Assembly: GCF_963678635.1 (NCBI RefSeq)
Contig: NC_087063.1
Location: 46,232,101 to 46,296,100, forward strand
Reading direction: 5' to 3'
From: Symsagittifera roscoffensis
Taxonomy: Eukaryota > Xenacoelomorpha > Acoela > Convolutidae
DNA: 64,000 bases
Under the pieces are notes generated by a model. The model had not been told where the DNA came from. It did not search any database and saw only the letters and a list, made by a program, of their open reading frames with translations. The stretch's first letter is position 1, and each line of letters opens with the position of its first letter. Below, in pieces: positions 1 to 10,179 of the stretch. The translations under genes were made by a program, and so were the position numbers.

Positions 1-575
1 ACCTCAGGGTATGACATGGCACAGCCAGTAGGATAAATAAGACACTGGTTTGTAAAGAGTCGCCCACAGACCTTTTTTGCGGTTGAACCTAACCAAGTGG
101 TCCAACTGGATTTCGCGTGACCGCTAGCAGACGAATTAAATAAAGACGCCTATATTTTAGTCGCAGTAGATAAGTGGTCGAAATTCCCAACGGCTAAGGT
201 AGTTTCAAACACCACGGAAGATGTAGCACATAAAAAAAATGCAACGCTTTTTTTTTTAATAATGGGTACCTCGCAGAATAAGTTGTAATGAAGCACAAAC
301 ATTTCGCGCTAAAAAAATTCAACTACTTTGCAAATAGAACAACATAAAACTTATGTTCGCTCCGGTTGATAATCATAGATCCATAGGTTTCGTAGATCCA
401 TAGGTGTCGTAGAACGGCTGATACAAACACTCAAACGGCGACTCGGAGTCATGAAAATTGATCCAAATAATACCCCGTTCAAAATTGCATCGAGCATTGC
501 AGAAAATACTAAAACAATACGAAAAATCCACACGGAGGGACAAAAATCAGACCTTTTGAAGCACATATGGGCCAA
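1..575 (+). pseudogene. Decayed Ty3/gypsy integrase catalytic core
   Basis: Three frames together read an integrase core. Around 103-225 the frame gives VVQLDFA, an in-frame TGA, then DELNKDAYILVAVDKWSK, the usual region around the first catalytic aspartate. Around 400-520 another frame gives VVERLIQTLKRRLGVMK, which surrounds the catalytic glutamate of this family. Between them the frame is shifted and the second-aspartate region is scrambled, so no active enzyme can be made. The element starts left of the window. It belongs to a Ty3/gypsy family different from the giant elements at 18-64 kb. Confidence 0.7.
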
Positions 576-1655
576 AAAGCAAACACACTACTTTCAAATA
601 TAACAACAAATAGTTCACCAAACAACTTAAATTGGGAAAACGCCAAACACGCTTGTTTAGATCGGAAAAACCTGATTCATCCTCCAATTCCTGCGGAGAT
701 TTTGCACGACCTACAGAAGTGGTCCGAGGATGAAGTCAACATCAAACACAAGATACCTGAGCCTATCAATGTCAATAATCCAGGTACAGCGGACAATCGT
801 CCACAAACAACTACAGGTGTGAAAAATAGAAAGACATTAGCCTTAGAAAAAGAAAAGTTGAATCTAAGGCATAAAGGGATACACCAAAAAATTGACATGA
901 AAATAATTAAGGAAATCGAACAAGTTGCAAGGAAAACAATTAGACTGGCCACGAAAATGAAAGATCTAAAAATATTTGAACAAAAATACAAAACAACCCA
1001 TGGGAGAATACTAACTTACACACCACATACAGCGTGGGTTCAAATGAAAGGGAAACAACCGCGGTTATTAGGAAACAGTGGCTCCGCATTTGTACCTAAC
1101 CCTCTAATATACGGTCCAAGTCGTACCTCAACACTCAGTGATTATGTGGCATATAAATCCGCTCGGAGAATACGTCCTTGTTTGCGTTGTTTAGATATAG
1201 AAAACCCAAGTGCAACACGACACACCATGTTCAAGGAGGACGCGTCAGGACTACCAGTGAATCTGACACGCAAAGAAGAACAAACCAGTCCACCTAAACG
1301 GAAGCCAACTGGAAAAAGAACTGGGGGAAGACCGGCACCAAGAACACCGACAAGAGGAATGAAACTCCAATCGGAAACGAGACGGGAAGAGAGTGCCACA
1401 TCATTGTCATCGAACGATTTGGGATCGTCTACTTTAGAAAATATAGCGCCATCACCAAAGAGAATAAACAAAAAGAAAACGCCAGACAACATGAAACAAA
1501 AACAACAACCGACTAGAAAATCAGGCTGGGCCAGACAGTCAATTTTCGATCGAGTCGTCCACAGACAAAACAACAAGCTGCCAGAGAAAAGTAACCGCAA
1601 CACCAGATCGAAAGACGAGCCTAAAAAGCCTAATCTCGGAAATGGGTTATCATGA
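567..1655 (+). pseudogene. Integrase C-terminal extension of the same Ty3-like element
   Basis: An open frame of 362 codons that continues the integrase in a shifted frame. The first residues (MGQKANTLLSN) fit the end of the catalytic core, followed by the NLNWENAKHACLDRKNL and HDLQKWSEDEVNI type motifs seen in some invertebrate gypsy elements. The middle (about residues 95-150) is lysine-rich and helical. The end (about 230-362) is basic, proline/arginine/lysine-rich and probably nucleic-acid binding. The ATG at 567 is only the first Met in the open frame. The original protein began upstream, so this is a fragment of a broken polyprotein. Confidence 0.6.
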
Positions 1656-1659
1656 AAAG

Positions 1660-1990
1660 TCGCCTGAATACCAAGCCTGCGTCAAATTCTTAGATGCGAT
1701 ACGACCGAAAGAGAAGACAGATACTGCTTAGATCGTCGAATTAGTGTCTCCTGCAGAGAGCCCGGCAAAATCTACGGATATAGATGTATTATCCGTAACA
1801 GACATACAAAATTCGGAGGAAAGAAGAGACGCAAGAAGAGAGAGGAGCATCAGGAAAAACAGAATAGGGAAGACCAAGAAACCAAGACAGACGTCCAAAT
1901 TACAGACAGTAAAGGAAAAAAAACAATACAAAAACTCATTTACCGTCCTAAGGGGACGTAAAAAATCCCTTTCTAAGGGGACCTAAAACT
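1660..1990 (+). pseudogene. 3' end of the Ty3-like element
   Basis: After the stop at 1655 a shifted frame reads PEYQACVKFLDAIRPKEK, then a stop. From 1744 an open stretch of 80 codons rich in Arg, Lys and Glu follows. Two purine-rich CTAAGGGGAC motifs near 1950 and 1976 could be remnants of a polypurine tract that primes plus-strand DNA synthesis. No LTR can be delimited after it. Confidence 0.4.
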
Positions 1991-2084
1991 CTAATTTTTG
2001 TTTATATTATTTGATATTTGCTTTCGCGATATCGTTAAGCTCACTGATAAGTATGTACGTTCAGCTCACTGGTCAGAGAGATCA

Positions 2085-3640
2085 GAATGTACTTGAGGAA
2101 TGTTGATATCCACATAAAAACAGTTTGAATGTCATAAGCCAGATTCCCCAACGAATGTGAAACACCAAAATTCACAACCTGAAACTCAAAAAAAAACTTT
2201 CAGAGTGAACAAAATTTACCCAAACCAACAAATTTAAAGACAACTGGAAAAAAAAAGAAAAAAAAACGATTTAGCGTACATAATTAGGGCGCTGCAGAGA
2301 ACAATTCTTGGTACTAAGAAGCAAAGTTCGAACACCAGCCCTGGTAATTTGCTTTACTCGAGGCAATTGCCGTCCAAACACAATTTTTTTTTTCAATTTT
2401 GTTTTTTTTAAATATTTCTCAATACAAGTAAAATAAATGTCAGTAGTCAACTGATTGCGTACTATGAACACATCAACAGTATGCTTGCGTTTGTAAATAT
2501 TTTTTGTAGAGTATTACCAGCTTTGCTTGTGGAGAGATAGCTTAATTGGCCATTATGGGGAGAGATTGCTCAATTGAACCTTAATTTGCTCATTCTGTTC
2601 TGTTTCTCAAATATAACGTTCAAGGAACATATATATTAGCTTTTTTGGCAAAGCAATTTTACAAAATATTGCAGTCTCGTTGCAAAAAGACTTAAAACCT
2701 ATTAGTTTGCGCATTACTGTTGATGCTCCTTATTCAGTTTAAGACCAACAATTCTTACCAATTAGCTGCAGTGAAATTTTCTTTCTTTTAGGAAAATTTT
2801 TTTTTATTTAGAGCGAAAATGATAGTGGTAACACAGAGCCCAACCGAAACTTTCTATGAGGTACTTTTTTTAGAAGCATGCAAAATTAATTTGGGATCAA
2901 TTGAGCAATCAGTTTTAAACCCCCCATTCTCGCGTGGGGCGATAAATCAATATGTACTTGAGAAATGTTCAGATCCACTTAAAAATAGCTTGAATGTCAT
3001 AAGCCAGATTCTCCAACGAACATGAACCACCAAAACTCACAATATAAAACTCTGCAGAGGTACAATTTTCGGTATTTAGACGCAAAGTTTGAACACCAGC
3101 CCTGGTAATTTTCTTTACTGGAGGCAATTGCCGTCCAAACAAAATCTCGCAAACTTTTTCAATTTTTGTTTTTCAAAAATATTTCTCGATACATGTAAAA
3201 TAAACGTCAGTAGGTCAACTGATTGCGTAACATGAACACATCGACTACATGCTTGCGTTTATAAATGTCTTTTGTAGAGTATACTGTTTTTGCTTGGGGA
3301 GAGATAGCTTAATTGGCCATTACGGAGGGATATTCCTCAATTGATCCTTAATTTGCTCATTCTATGTTCTGTTTCTCAAATATAACATTCATTGAACATA
3401 TATACTAGCTTTTTAAGACAAAGCAATTTTACAAAATAAGGCAGTCTCGTTGCAAAAAGACTTTATACCTATAAGTTTGCGCATTACTCTTTATGCCTCT
3501 TATTCAGTTTGATGCCAACAATTCTTACCAATTAGCTGCAGTGAAACTTTCTTACTTTTAGGAAAAATATTTTTATTTTGAGAGCAAAAATAATAATGGT
3601 AACACAGAGCCGAACTGAAACTTGGCATCACTTCTGATAA
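2085..3640. repeat. Tandem duplication of a non-coding unit of about 0.77-0.86 kb
   Basis: The segment from about 2085 to 2860 recurs from about 2945 to 3640 in direct orientation, for example the GAACACCAGCCCTGGTAATT stretch (near 2330 and 3090) and AGAGATAGCTTAATTGGCCA (near 2535 and 3300). The offset is about 860 bp at the left end and about 765 bp further on, because the first copy has roughly 100 extra A-rich bases near 2185-2285. Short ORFs inside are unconvincing. It is probably a non-autonomous element or local duplication; no terminal repeats were identified. Confidence 0.7.
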
Positions 3641-3649
3641 ACACAGCAT

Positions 3650-5140
3650 TGTAAGCTAGCGGACATAAAATGAAGCCATTAAAAGATTTTTAAAATGGGA
3701 AAACATTTCAGTAGAATTTCATCAACAAATTTTCATACGTTTATCTCAAATGCTATTTACTTTGAGAGAACTTATTTTGAGAGAAAAATCGCTACCATTA
3801 AATGAGCATTCAGAAAAATTATTGAGCAATACTTAGTAAGATCTCAGTTGAACCGAAAACGAAACTGTTGCCATGAAAAATTTTGAGCTCGTAAGTTTTG
3901 AAACTCCCCTCTCGGGAAACAATAAATAAAAAAACCAATTTTAACTAAAAATTACAATGAAAGTCAAAGATTGTAATCATGTTAATTGCAGAATCAAATT
4001 GAATTGAGTCAAGTGCAAACAGTTTTTTTTTTCTTCAAAATGTAATATGATAAAATCATACTTTTAGTGATACTAAAAACTGCACGTAAAATTCTTCAAA
4101 ATTAAACTCGCAGAGAAAATGGTGACTTCGCGAATCAATGGTAGACAATATCAAAAAAACTTAGAACAAAATGAAATTTATTTTTTTTAGCCAAAAAAGT
4201 TAATCGAAACTATTTTGATTACTCTTTGCTACTTTTGATTGAAATTTGATATGTTAATATCTATGCACACAAGCCGTGCCTAAGCTGTACGCAAGTACCT
4301 AAGCACAGCTTTTACACCAATCTATACTGAGGAATTGAGGAGAAAATAGAACAGAAATCGATATCTTTCAGAAGAAATCAATAAACCGGAATACCGGTTA
4401 AACAAAAAACTTCAGCAGGTCATTACCCTTAAAACTGTCTAAAACACAATTTTTAAACCATTTCTTAAAAATAGAGACCCCAAAACTAAATCAATATTAG
4501 CTTAAACACAAAGACGAAGCTTCGCACCACTTGTGATACAAAATGAAAACGCAGTGGATAAAGCATAAAACATTCAATGAACACTTTTATTTGCGAGTGA
4601 GGTTAGAAAAACAGGAAAATTCGTACTAATACGCTATCTGCTCGCAAGCGTAATACGAGAAAGTAGCAAAAAAGCCTGGAATCAGTAAAACTTTTGCTAT
4701 GTGTCGGATTCGCATCTGCGCCACTGGTCCTTGAATGATTGCGAAAACTAGCCAATAATGATGCAGCTATATCTTCTAATTAATTGCCAGTGCTATGCAG
4801 CAGAAACGCCACCAAATAAAAACAAAACTAATGCTAAGTGCGGCGTTGAACCTCTGACCACTACATTACGAACATCAATTCGATCGACCTGTGCTACGGT
4901 CTCTTAAAATATGTATATATATAACTCTATATTTATGTTTAAGCTATATCGTATATTGCAATTTTTTTTCGATTTTCCAATTTGATTTTAATGGTTATTT
5001 AACCGAATTTAAATTAAGCAGCCCAATACCGAATTGGGATGTGCGAATTTGGCCTAAGACGAGATAAGACGAATTTGCGAGAAAAGACGATTTTTGTTTT
5101 CAAAAATTTTCAGAAATATCAAATGACAAAATAATTTACA
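3650..5140. other. AT-rich stretch without recognised features
   Basis: No ORF above 60 codons and no recognisable RNA gene or mobile-element motif. If the Abl gene continues to the left, this is intron sequence. Confidence 0.5.
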
Positions 5141-5144
5141 AAAC

Positions 5145-5965
5145 TTGAAGTTCCCAACCCTGTAGTTGGGTGCTGTCAGAGTACTAATAGGATTGCGAAT
5201 CTTGCCTCCAAATATGACGGCTCAAATCCTTTAGTTTTCGAGATATGACGTTTTTTTGTGATTTTTTCAAAAACTTTCAGAAAACTTAAATTATTATTAA
5301 TTTTTTTAAATCTGAAATTCCAACCCTGTAGTTGGGTACTGTCAGAGTACTATCAAGAGTTGCGAATCTTGACTCGAAATATGACTGTTCAAATCCTTGT
5401 AGTTTTCGAGATGACGTTTTTTGTGATTTTAAAAAAAAATTAAGAAAACTTAAATTATTATTAATTTTTTTAAATCTGAAATTCCAACCCTGTAGTTGGG
5501 TACTGTCAGAGTACTATCAAGAGTTGCAAATCTTGACTCCAAATATGACTGCTCAAATCCTTGTAGTTTTCGAGATATGACGTTTTTTGTGATTTTAAAA
5601 AAAAATTTAAGAAAGCTTAAATTAGTATTGTTTTTTAAAAATCTGAGATTCCCAACCCTGCAGTTAGCTCCTGTCAGAGTACTCTCAAGGATTGCGGTTC
5701 TTGCCTATCCATGTATGACCGCTCAATTTTTGTAGTATCCGAGATGTGACGTTTTGTTTTTTTTTAAAACTTTTCAGAACGTTCAAATTAATCATTCTTC
5801 AAAATTTGAAATTCCCAACTGTATAGTTCGGTGTTGCCAGGGTACTTTAAAGAGTTGCAAGTCTTGCCACATGAGACTGCTAAACGCGCCTGCTCAAATG
5901 CTTTTAGTTTCCCAGATGTGACGTTTTTTGATTTTTTCTTATTATTAGATGGCAATAATTGCAAT
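5145..5965 (+). repeat. Tandem repeat of about 165 bp, forward arm
   Basis: About five units, each starting near TTCCCAACCCTGTAGTTGGG followed by GCTGTCAGAGTACT, then a CAAATATGAC and TTTTCGAGATATGACG block and an A/T-rich spacer. Starts are near 5150, 5320, 5490, 5650 and 5815, giving a spacing of roughly 160-170 bp. Units 2 and 3 are most alike and the last is most diverged. ORFs here are shared repeat sequence, not genes. Confidence 0.8.
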
Positions 5966-7145
5966 CTTTGAAAGTACTCTGACAGCACACAACTACATGG
6001 TTGGGAATTTCACTTCAGTGAACTATTTTGAAATTTGAGTTTTCTGAAAATATCCAAAAAATATATAAAAATCTTCGTATCCTTAAACTAAAAAAGCTTA
6101 ATTGGAGGCTGAATTTGCATTTCCTGAGATTACTCTGACAGCCCCCAACTACAGGTTAGGAATTTCAAACTTTGAAAAAAATATAATTTAATTTTCATAA
6201 ATTTTAAAAAAATCACAAAAAAAGTCATGTCTGTAAAAGCTGCAAGATTTTGAGCAGTCATATTTGGATGCAAAAATCACAGCTCCTGAGAGTACCCTGA
6301 AAAGGGCCTCCTTACAGAGATGGTACTTTCATGTTTTAAAAAAAAATTTATACACACGTTCTTTTTGAGAAAATCCTAAAAACAGTCATATCTCGAAAAC
6401 TACAAGATTTTGAGCAGGCAGATTCAGAGGCAAGATTTGCAACCTATGAGCGTACCCTCACAGGTTCCAATAACAGGATTGAGATTTTCAAAGTTTTGGA
6501 ATTTTTTAACATCTAATTTTTTTTTTGAAAATTTCGGAGAAAATCATAAAAAACGTCAAATCTCGAAAACTACAAGGATTTGGTTATTCATATATGGAGG
6601 CCAGGTAGACAGACATAATCAATTTAAGTTAAAAAAAGCAGGTATACAGACAGACAGACTTAATTTGGCCTCGAAAAAAATTACTGAAAAAGTAACTACC
6701 TTGCCGAAAACGAAATGAAAAATTTTCTTAGGCATTGCAATATATGATATAGCTCAAAACATGAAAAAATTCTTTCGTTAAACATGCAAAACTATTATGC
6801 TTAAACATGGGAGATAGCTGTCACTAGCATTTAAATAGTACTAGCGTGTAAAGCACCACCGGTGCTTCGAACTTCTGACAACTCAGGAAAAAGCGCAAAT
6901 AGTGGAAACCAGATCTGTAGAATTCTAGTGTACTCTGTCAGCACCCAATTACATGGTTAGGAATTTCAAACTTTTAAGAAAAAAATAATTTAAGTTTTCT
7001 GAAAATTTTTTGAAAAATCACAAAAAACGTCAAACCTCGAAACTACAAGGATTTGAGCAGTCAAATTTGGAGGCAAGATTCGCAACTCATGAGAGTACCC
7101 TGACAGCACCCAAATAAAGGGTAAGACATTTCAAATTTTGAAAAC
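5966..7145 (-). repeat. Same 165-bp repeat in inverted orientation
   Basis: From about 5966 the repeat appears as its reverse complement (ACTCTGACAGC then CAACTACATGGTTGGGAATT, near 5975, 6130, 6300, 6460, 6935 and 7095). With the forward arm this makes a large imperfect inverted repeat centred near 5965. An unrelated 6640-6846 segment interrupts the inverted arm. Confidence 0.75.
6640..6846. repeat. Flanking direct repeat, left copy
   Basis: About 200 bp that recurs at 8555-8746. Shared landmarks are GACAGACTTAATTTG, AAAAAAATTACTGAAAAA, GCATTGCAATATATGATATA and GGGAGATAGCTGTCA. The two copies bracket the purine tract at 7190-8470. Non-coding. Confidence 0.75.
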
Positions 7146-7189
7146 AATTATATCAAGTTTTTTGAAAATTTAATTCTAATTTAGAAAAA

Positions 7190-8470
7190 AGATATAAAAA
7201 AATTTAAAAAAGATCGAAAAGAAGAATTGAAAAATAAATCGAAAAAGGATTGAAGAAATTTAAGAAAAAGGTGAATCAAAAAAATACAAAAAATAGAAAA
7301 AAAGATCGAAAAGAAGGATAGAAAAAGAAGGATCGAAAAAAAAAAGAAAAAAAAAGACGAGAAAAAAAGATTGAAAAAAAAGGATCAAAAAAAAGATAAA
7401 GATAGAAAAAAAGATAGGAAAAAACATCGAAAAAAAAGATTGAAAAAGAAACAGCAGAAAAAAAATAGAAAAAAAAGAGAACAAAAGGTCGAAAAAGAAC
7501 TATGAAAAAAAGATCGAAAGAGGGATTGAAAAAGAAGGATTGATAAAAAAAAGAAAAAATAACAAAAAGGTCGGAAAAAAGATCGAAAAAGAGGGATTGA
7601 AAAAAAAGATAGAAAAAAGATCGATAAAGAAGGATCGGGAAAAAAAGAACAAAAGATCGAAAAAGAAAGATCAAAAAGATTGAAAAAAAAAGATAGAAAA
7701 AAGATCGAAAAAGAAGGATCGGAAAAAAAAGAGAACCAAAGATCGAAAAAGAAAGATCAAAAAGATTGAAAAAAAAAGAAAAGATCGAAAGAGAAGGATT
7801 GAAAAAAAGATAGAAAAAACATAGAAAAATATCTGACTGAAAAAAAAAGATAGAAAAAGAAGGATCGAAAAAAAAGAGAACAAAAGATCGAAAAAGAACG
7901 ATTGAAAAAAAGATAGAAAAACATAGAAAAAGATCTGACTGAAAAAAAAAGATAAAAAACGAAGGATCGAAAAAAAGATCGAAAAAGAAAGATGAAAGAT
8001 TGAAAAAAAAAGATCGAAAAAGAAGGATTGAAAAAAAAGATAGAAAAACATAGAAAAAGATCTGACTGAAAAAAAAGATAGAAAACGAAGGATCGAAAAA
8101 AAAAAGAACAAAAGATCGAAAAAGAAACATGAAAGATTGAAAAAAAAGATAGAAAAAACATAGAAAAACATTGAAAAAAAGATCGAAAAAGAAGGATAAA
8201 AAAAGATAAAAAATATAAAAAGATAGAAAAAAAAGATGAAAAATATCGAAAAAAAAAGATAGAAAAAGAAAAAAAGATCGAAAAAAAAGATAGAAAAAGA
8301 AAGATGGAAAAAAGATCGAAAAAAAGGATCGAAAAAGAAGGATTGAAAAAGAAGGATCGAAAAAGAAGGATTGAAAAAAAAGATAGTAAAAACATTTAAA
8401 AGATCGAAAAAGAAGAATCGAAAAAATAAGGATAAAAAAGACAGGAAAAAAATAGAAAATCCAGATAAAG
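7190..8470. repeat. 1.3-kb purine-only low-complexity tract
   Basis: Almost pure A/G on the plus strand (pyrimidines on minus), built from variants of AGATCGAAAAAGAAGGATCG. A longer sub-unit containing AGAAAAAGATCTGACTGAAA recurs near 7825, 7935 and 8055, about 110-120 bp apart. The long minus-strand Phe/Ser/Leu ORFs over this tract are artefacts of having no purine-rich stop codons on that strand. Such tracts can form intramolecular triplexes. Confidence 0.85.
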
Positions 8471-8554
8471 AGAAAAAATTGGAGAAACCGTTTGACAGTA
8501 GTATTATTTTGAACTGAATCGTCGAAACCAAATTGAAAGTTAAAAAATTAGGAG

Positions 8555-8746
8555 ACGGGTAGAGAGACAGACTTAATTTGTCCTCGAAAAAAATTACTGA
8601 AAAATTATTGACTTTGCTGAAAAATTTTCTTAAGCATTGCAATATATGATATAGCTTAAACATGAAAAAATTCTTTCGTTAAACATACAAATTTATTATG
8701 CTTAAAAATGGGAGATAGCTGTCATTCGCATTTAAATATAGTATAG
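8555..8746. repeat. Flanking direct repeat, right copy
   Basis: Partner of the 6640-6846 copy, clearly similar with scattered substitutions. It ends next to the ATAG microsatellite. Confidence 0.75.
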
Positions 8747-8760
8747 ATAGATAGATAGAT
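8743..8760. repeat. (ATAG)n microsatellite
   Basis: About four and a half perfect ATAG units at the end of the right flanking repeat. Confidence 0.9.
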
Positions 8761-8933
8761 TCTATTCTGAGACTATCACGCTGTCGGACCCAGTGTCAGG
8801 GACCAAAAATTATGAACTGATTCAGTAATTTTCTTGCTAGAGAAATTGTTCCATGATTCGAATAAAGTTAGCTAACCGTTATTCAATTAACACCTGAAAC
8901 ACGATAGTAAAGTGTTAAACGAGCAAAACCAAC

Positions 8934-10061
8934 CTGAGATTCTTGAGGAGTTGCCCAGACAGGTGGAGGTGCCTGTTTTCTTTTAGCAGCCGGGTACTTT
9001 AACAAACTTCTGAGTCCCGATGTATACTTGGAGTGGTGATGAATCAGCTTTTCAAGTGTTTCAAACTGGGCCTCCTCCGATATGAAGTACATGGCCGCAT
9101 TTTGGTTATAATTTATTCTGTAATGGTACACTCTTGTATCGTGACGCAAAGAGATTGTGTAGGTTCCCGAAGATCCCTCTGATTCTCGTACCAAAAAGCT
9201 CCCCGTTACTCCACTGAGCAAAAGGTGTTCTGCTTCGATCTTACTGAGAGGTCCGTGGTACCAAGAATGGGTGCTTTTACTGTTATAAGGAGCTATGTAA
9301 TTAAAGGGTACCCAACCCAACAATTGTTGAATTGTGTCGGGTGAATTGTTTTGAGATTGCACGAGTTGGGCTTCGCACCATTCGCCAGTTTCGTTGAAGC
9401 CCAAAACTTTCAACAAGTCGCCTGAAATTCGAACCACCGAATCTGATCGTCAGTGAATCATGCGAGATCAAGAAAATATCAAGGTTCATTAAAATAAGTA
9501 ATTCGAAAAAGTTTCTAGAAATAACTGACTGTTAAATAATACGGCTCGGTTTTATATGAGGGGTTCAAAAGTCAAGGGGGAAAATTTGACACTTCTATTA
9601 AATTTTGGTACCTTTCTGGAAAGACAGCTGGTTACTGGCTTGAGTTGAGTAGTCGAATTGGGCCACATAAACATTATCTGAGGTATTGGGAGCATTACTG
9701 CCTACATTCAGTTCCGACTGGAATGATGCCGAAAACTGCAATAAGTTCTCACGTGATGACCAAGGAGTTAGTCCACGGCAATCAACTAAACAAACATTAC
9801 CAATAGTCTCATATATAACTTCGACTAAATTCAAAACTTTGTGCGATCATTACCGTCGTTTTCAGATTCAATGACAAAAGAGGGCACCAGTGATGAGTCA
9901 TTTGAGGAAACTGAAACGGCAGAAGATAATGGAGCTTTGTTCTTTTTCTTCTTCGAGCCACTGATTGCACTATTGCTCTTCTGCTTCTGAAAGTATGAGC
10001 CATTAGGATTTCCGTTTCCATCCTGGGCACCTTGGTGCTCTTTTGATCCGTGATGACCCAT
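8934..10061 (-). CDS. Abl: Abl-family tyrosine kinase, first three coding exons (SH3-SH2), 3' end not in window
   Basis: Three exons splice in frame: 10061-9854, 9785-9612 and 9421-8934 (208+174+488 nt = 290 codons), with introns of 68 and 190 bp. Donors read GTAATG, GTACCA and GTTGGT; acceptors end TTGTTTAG and AATTTCAG. Exon 1 starts MGHHGSK, a possible N-myristoylation signal as in known Abl proteins, then is Ser/Lys-rich. Exon 2 has SSRENLL and the start of SH3. The exon 2-3 joint gives LSFQKGDLLKVLGFNETG, then EWCEA, an insertion of about 17 residues, and GWVPFNYIAPYNS. SH2 follows with SWYHGPLSK, GSFLVRESE (phosphotyrosine-binding Arg), RVYHYRIN and LIHHHS. The last donor falls after YPAAKRKQ and the linker toward the kinase. 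Domain order and sequence identify Abl rather than Src or Nck. No kinase exon (HRDLAARN or DFG motifs) was seen in the remaining 8.9 kb to the left edge, so the gene either continues beyond it through a very long intron or is truncated. Confidence 0.9.
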
Positions 10062-10179
10062 TAAATATTCATTTTCTTATCTGAAGCAAATTATTTCTCA
10101 GCCAATAAATAAATATCGTTTTCAAGTCCACTCAAATGCGGTTTTTTAACAGAAAAAATCAACCAACAAATATATGGTA
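10062..10179 (-). promoter_or_regulatory. 118-bp spacer between ANKRD16 and Abl with splice acceptor and minimal uORF
   Basis: On the minus strand this spacer contains TTTGCTTCAG (acceptor-like, AG at 10082-10081), then ATG AAT ATT TAA at 10072-10061, whose stop overlaps the Abl start as TAATG. No AATAAA or ATTAAA on the minus strand was found between the ANKRD16 stop and the Abl start. The acceptor could serve a cis intron from an upstream non-coding exon or trans-splicing of a downstream operon gene. Confidence 0.45.

Noticed and set aside
1142..1603. 153-codon minus-strand ORF
   Set aside because: It lies antisense to the gypsy C-terminal ORF, is hydrophobic through complement of Lys/Pro codons, and matches nothing.
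4270..4330. Hairpin AAGCTGT/ACAGCTT
   Set aside because: A 7-bp stem with a long loop in AT-rich DNA is expected by chance.
7260..8663. Minus-strand ORFs up to 330 codons rich in Phe, Ser and Leu
   Set aside because: They are translations of a purine/pyrimidine-only tract in which stops are rare; several frames are open at once and the sequence is low-complexity repeat.
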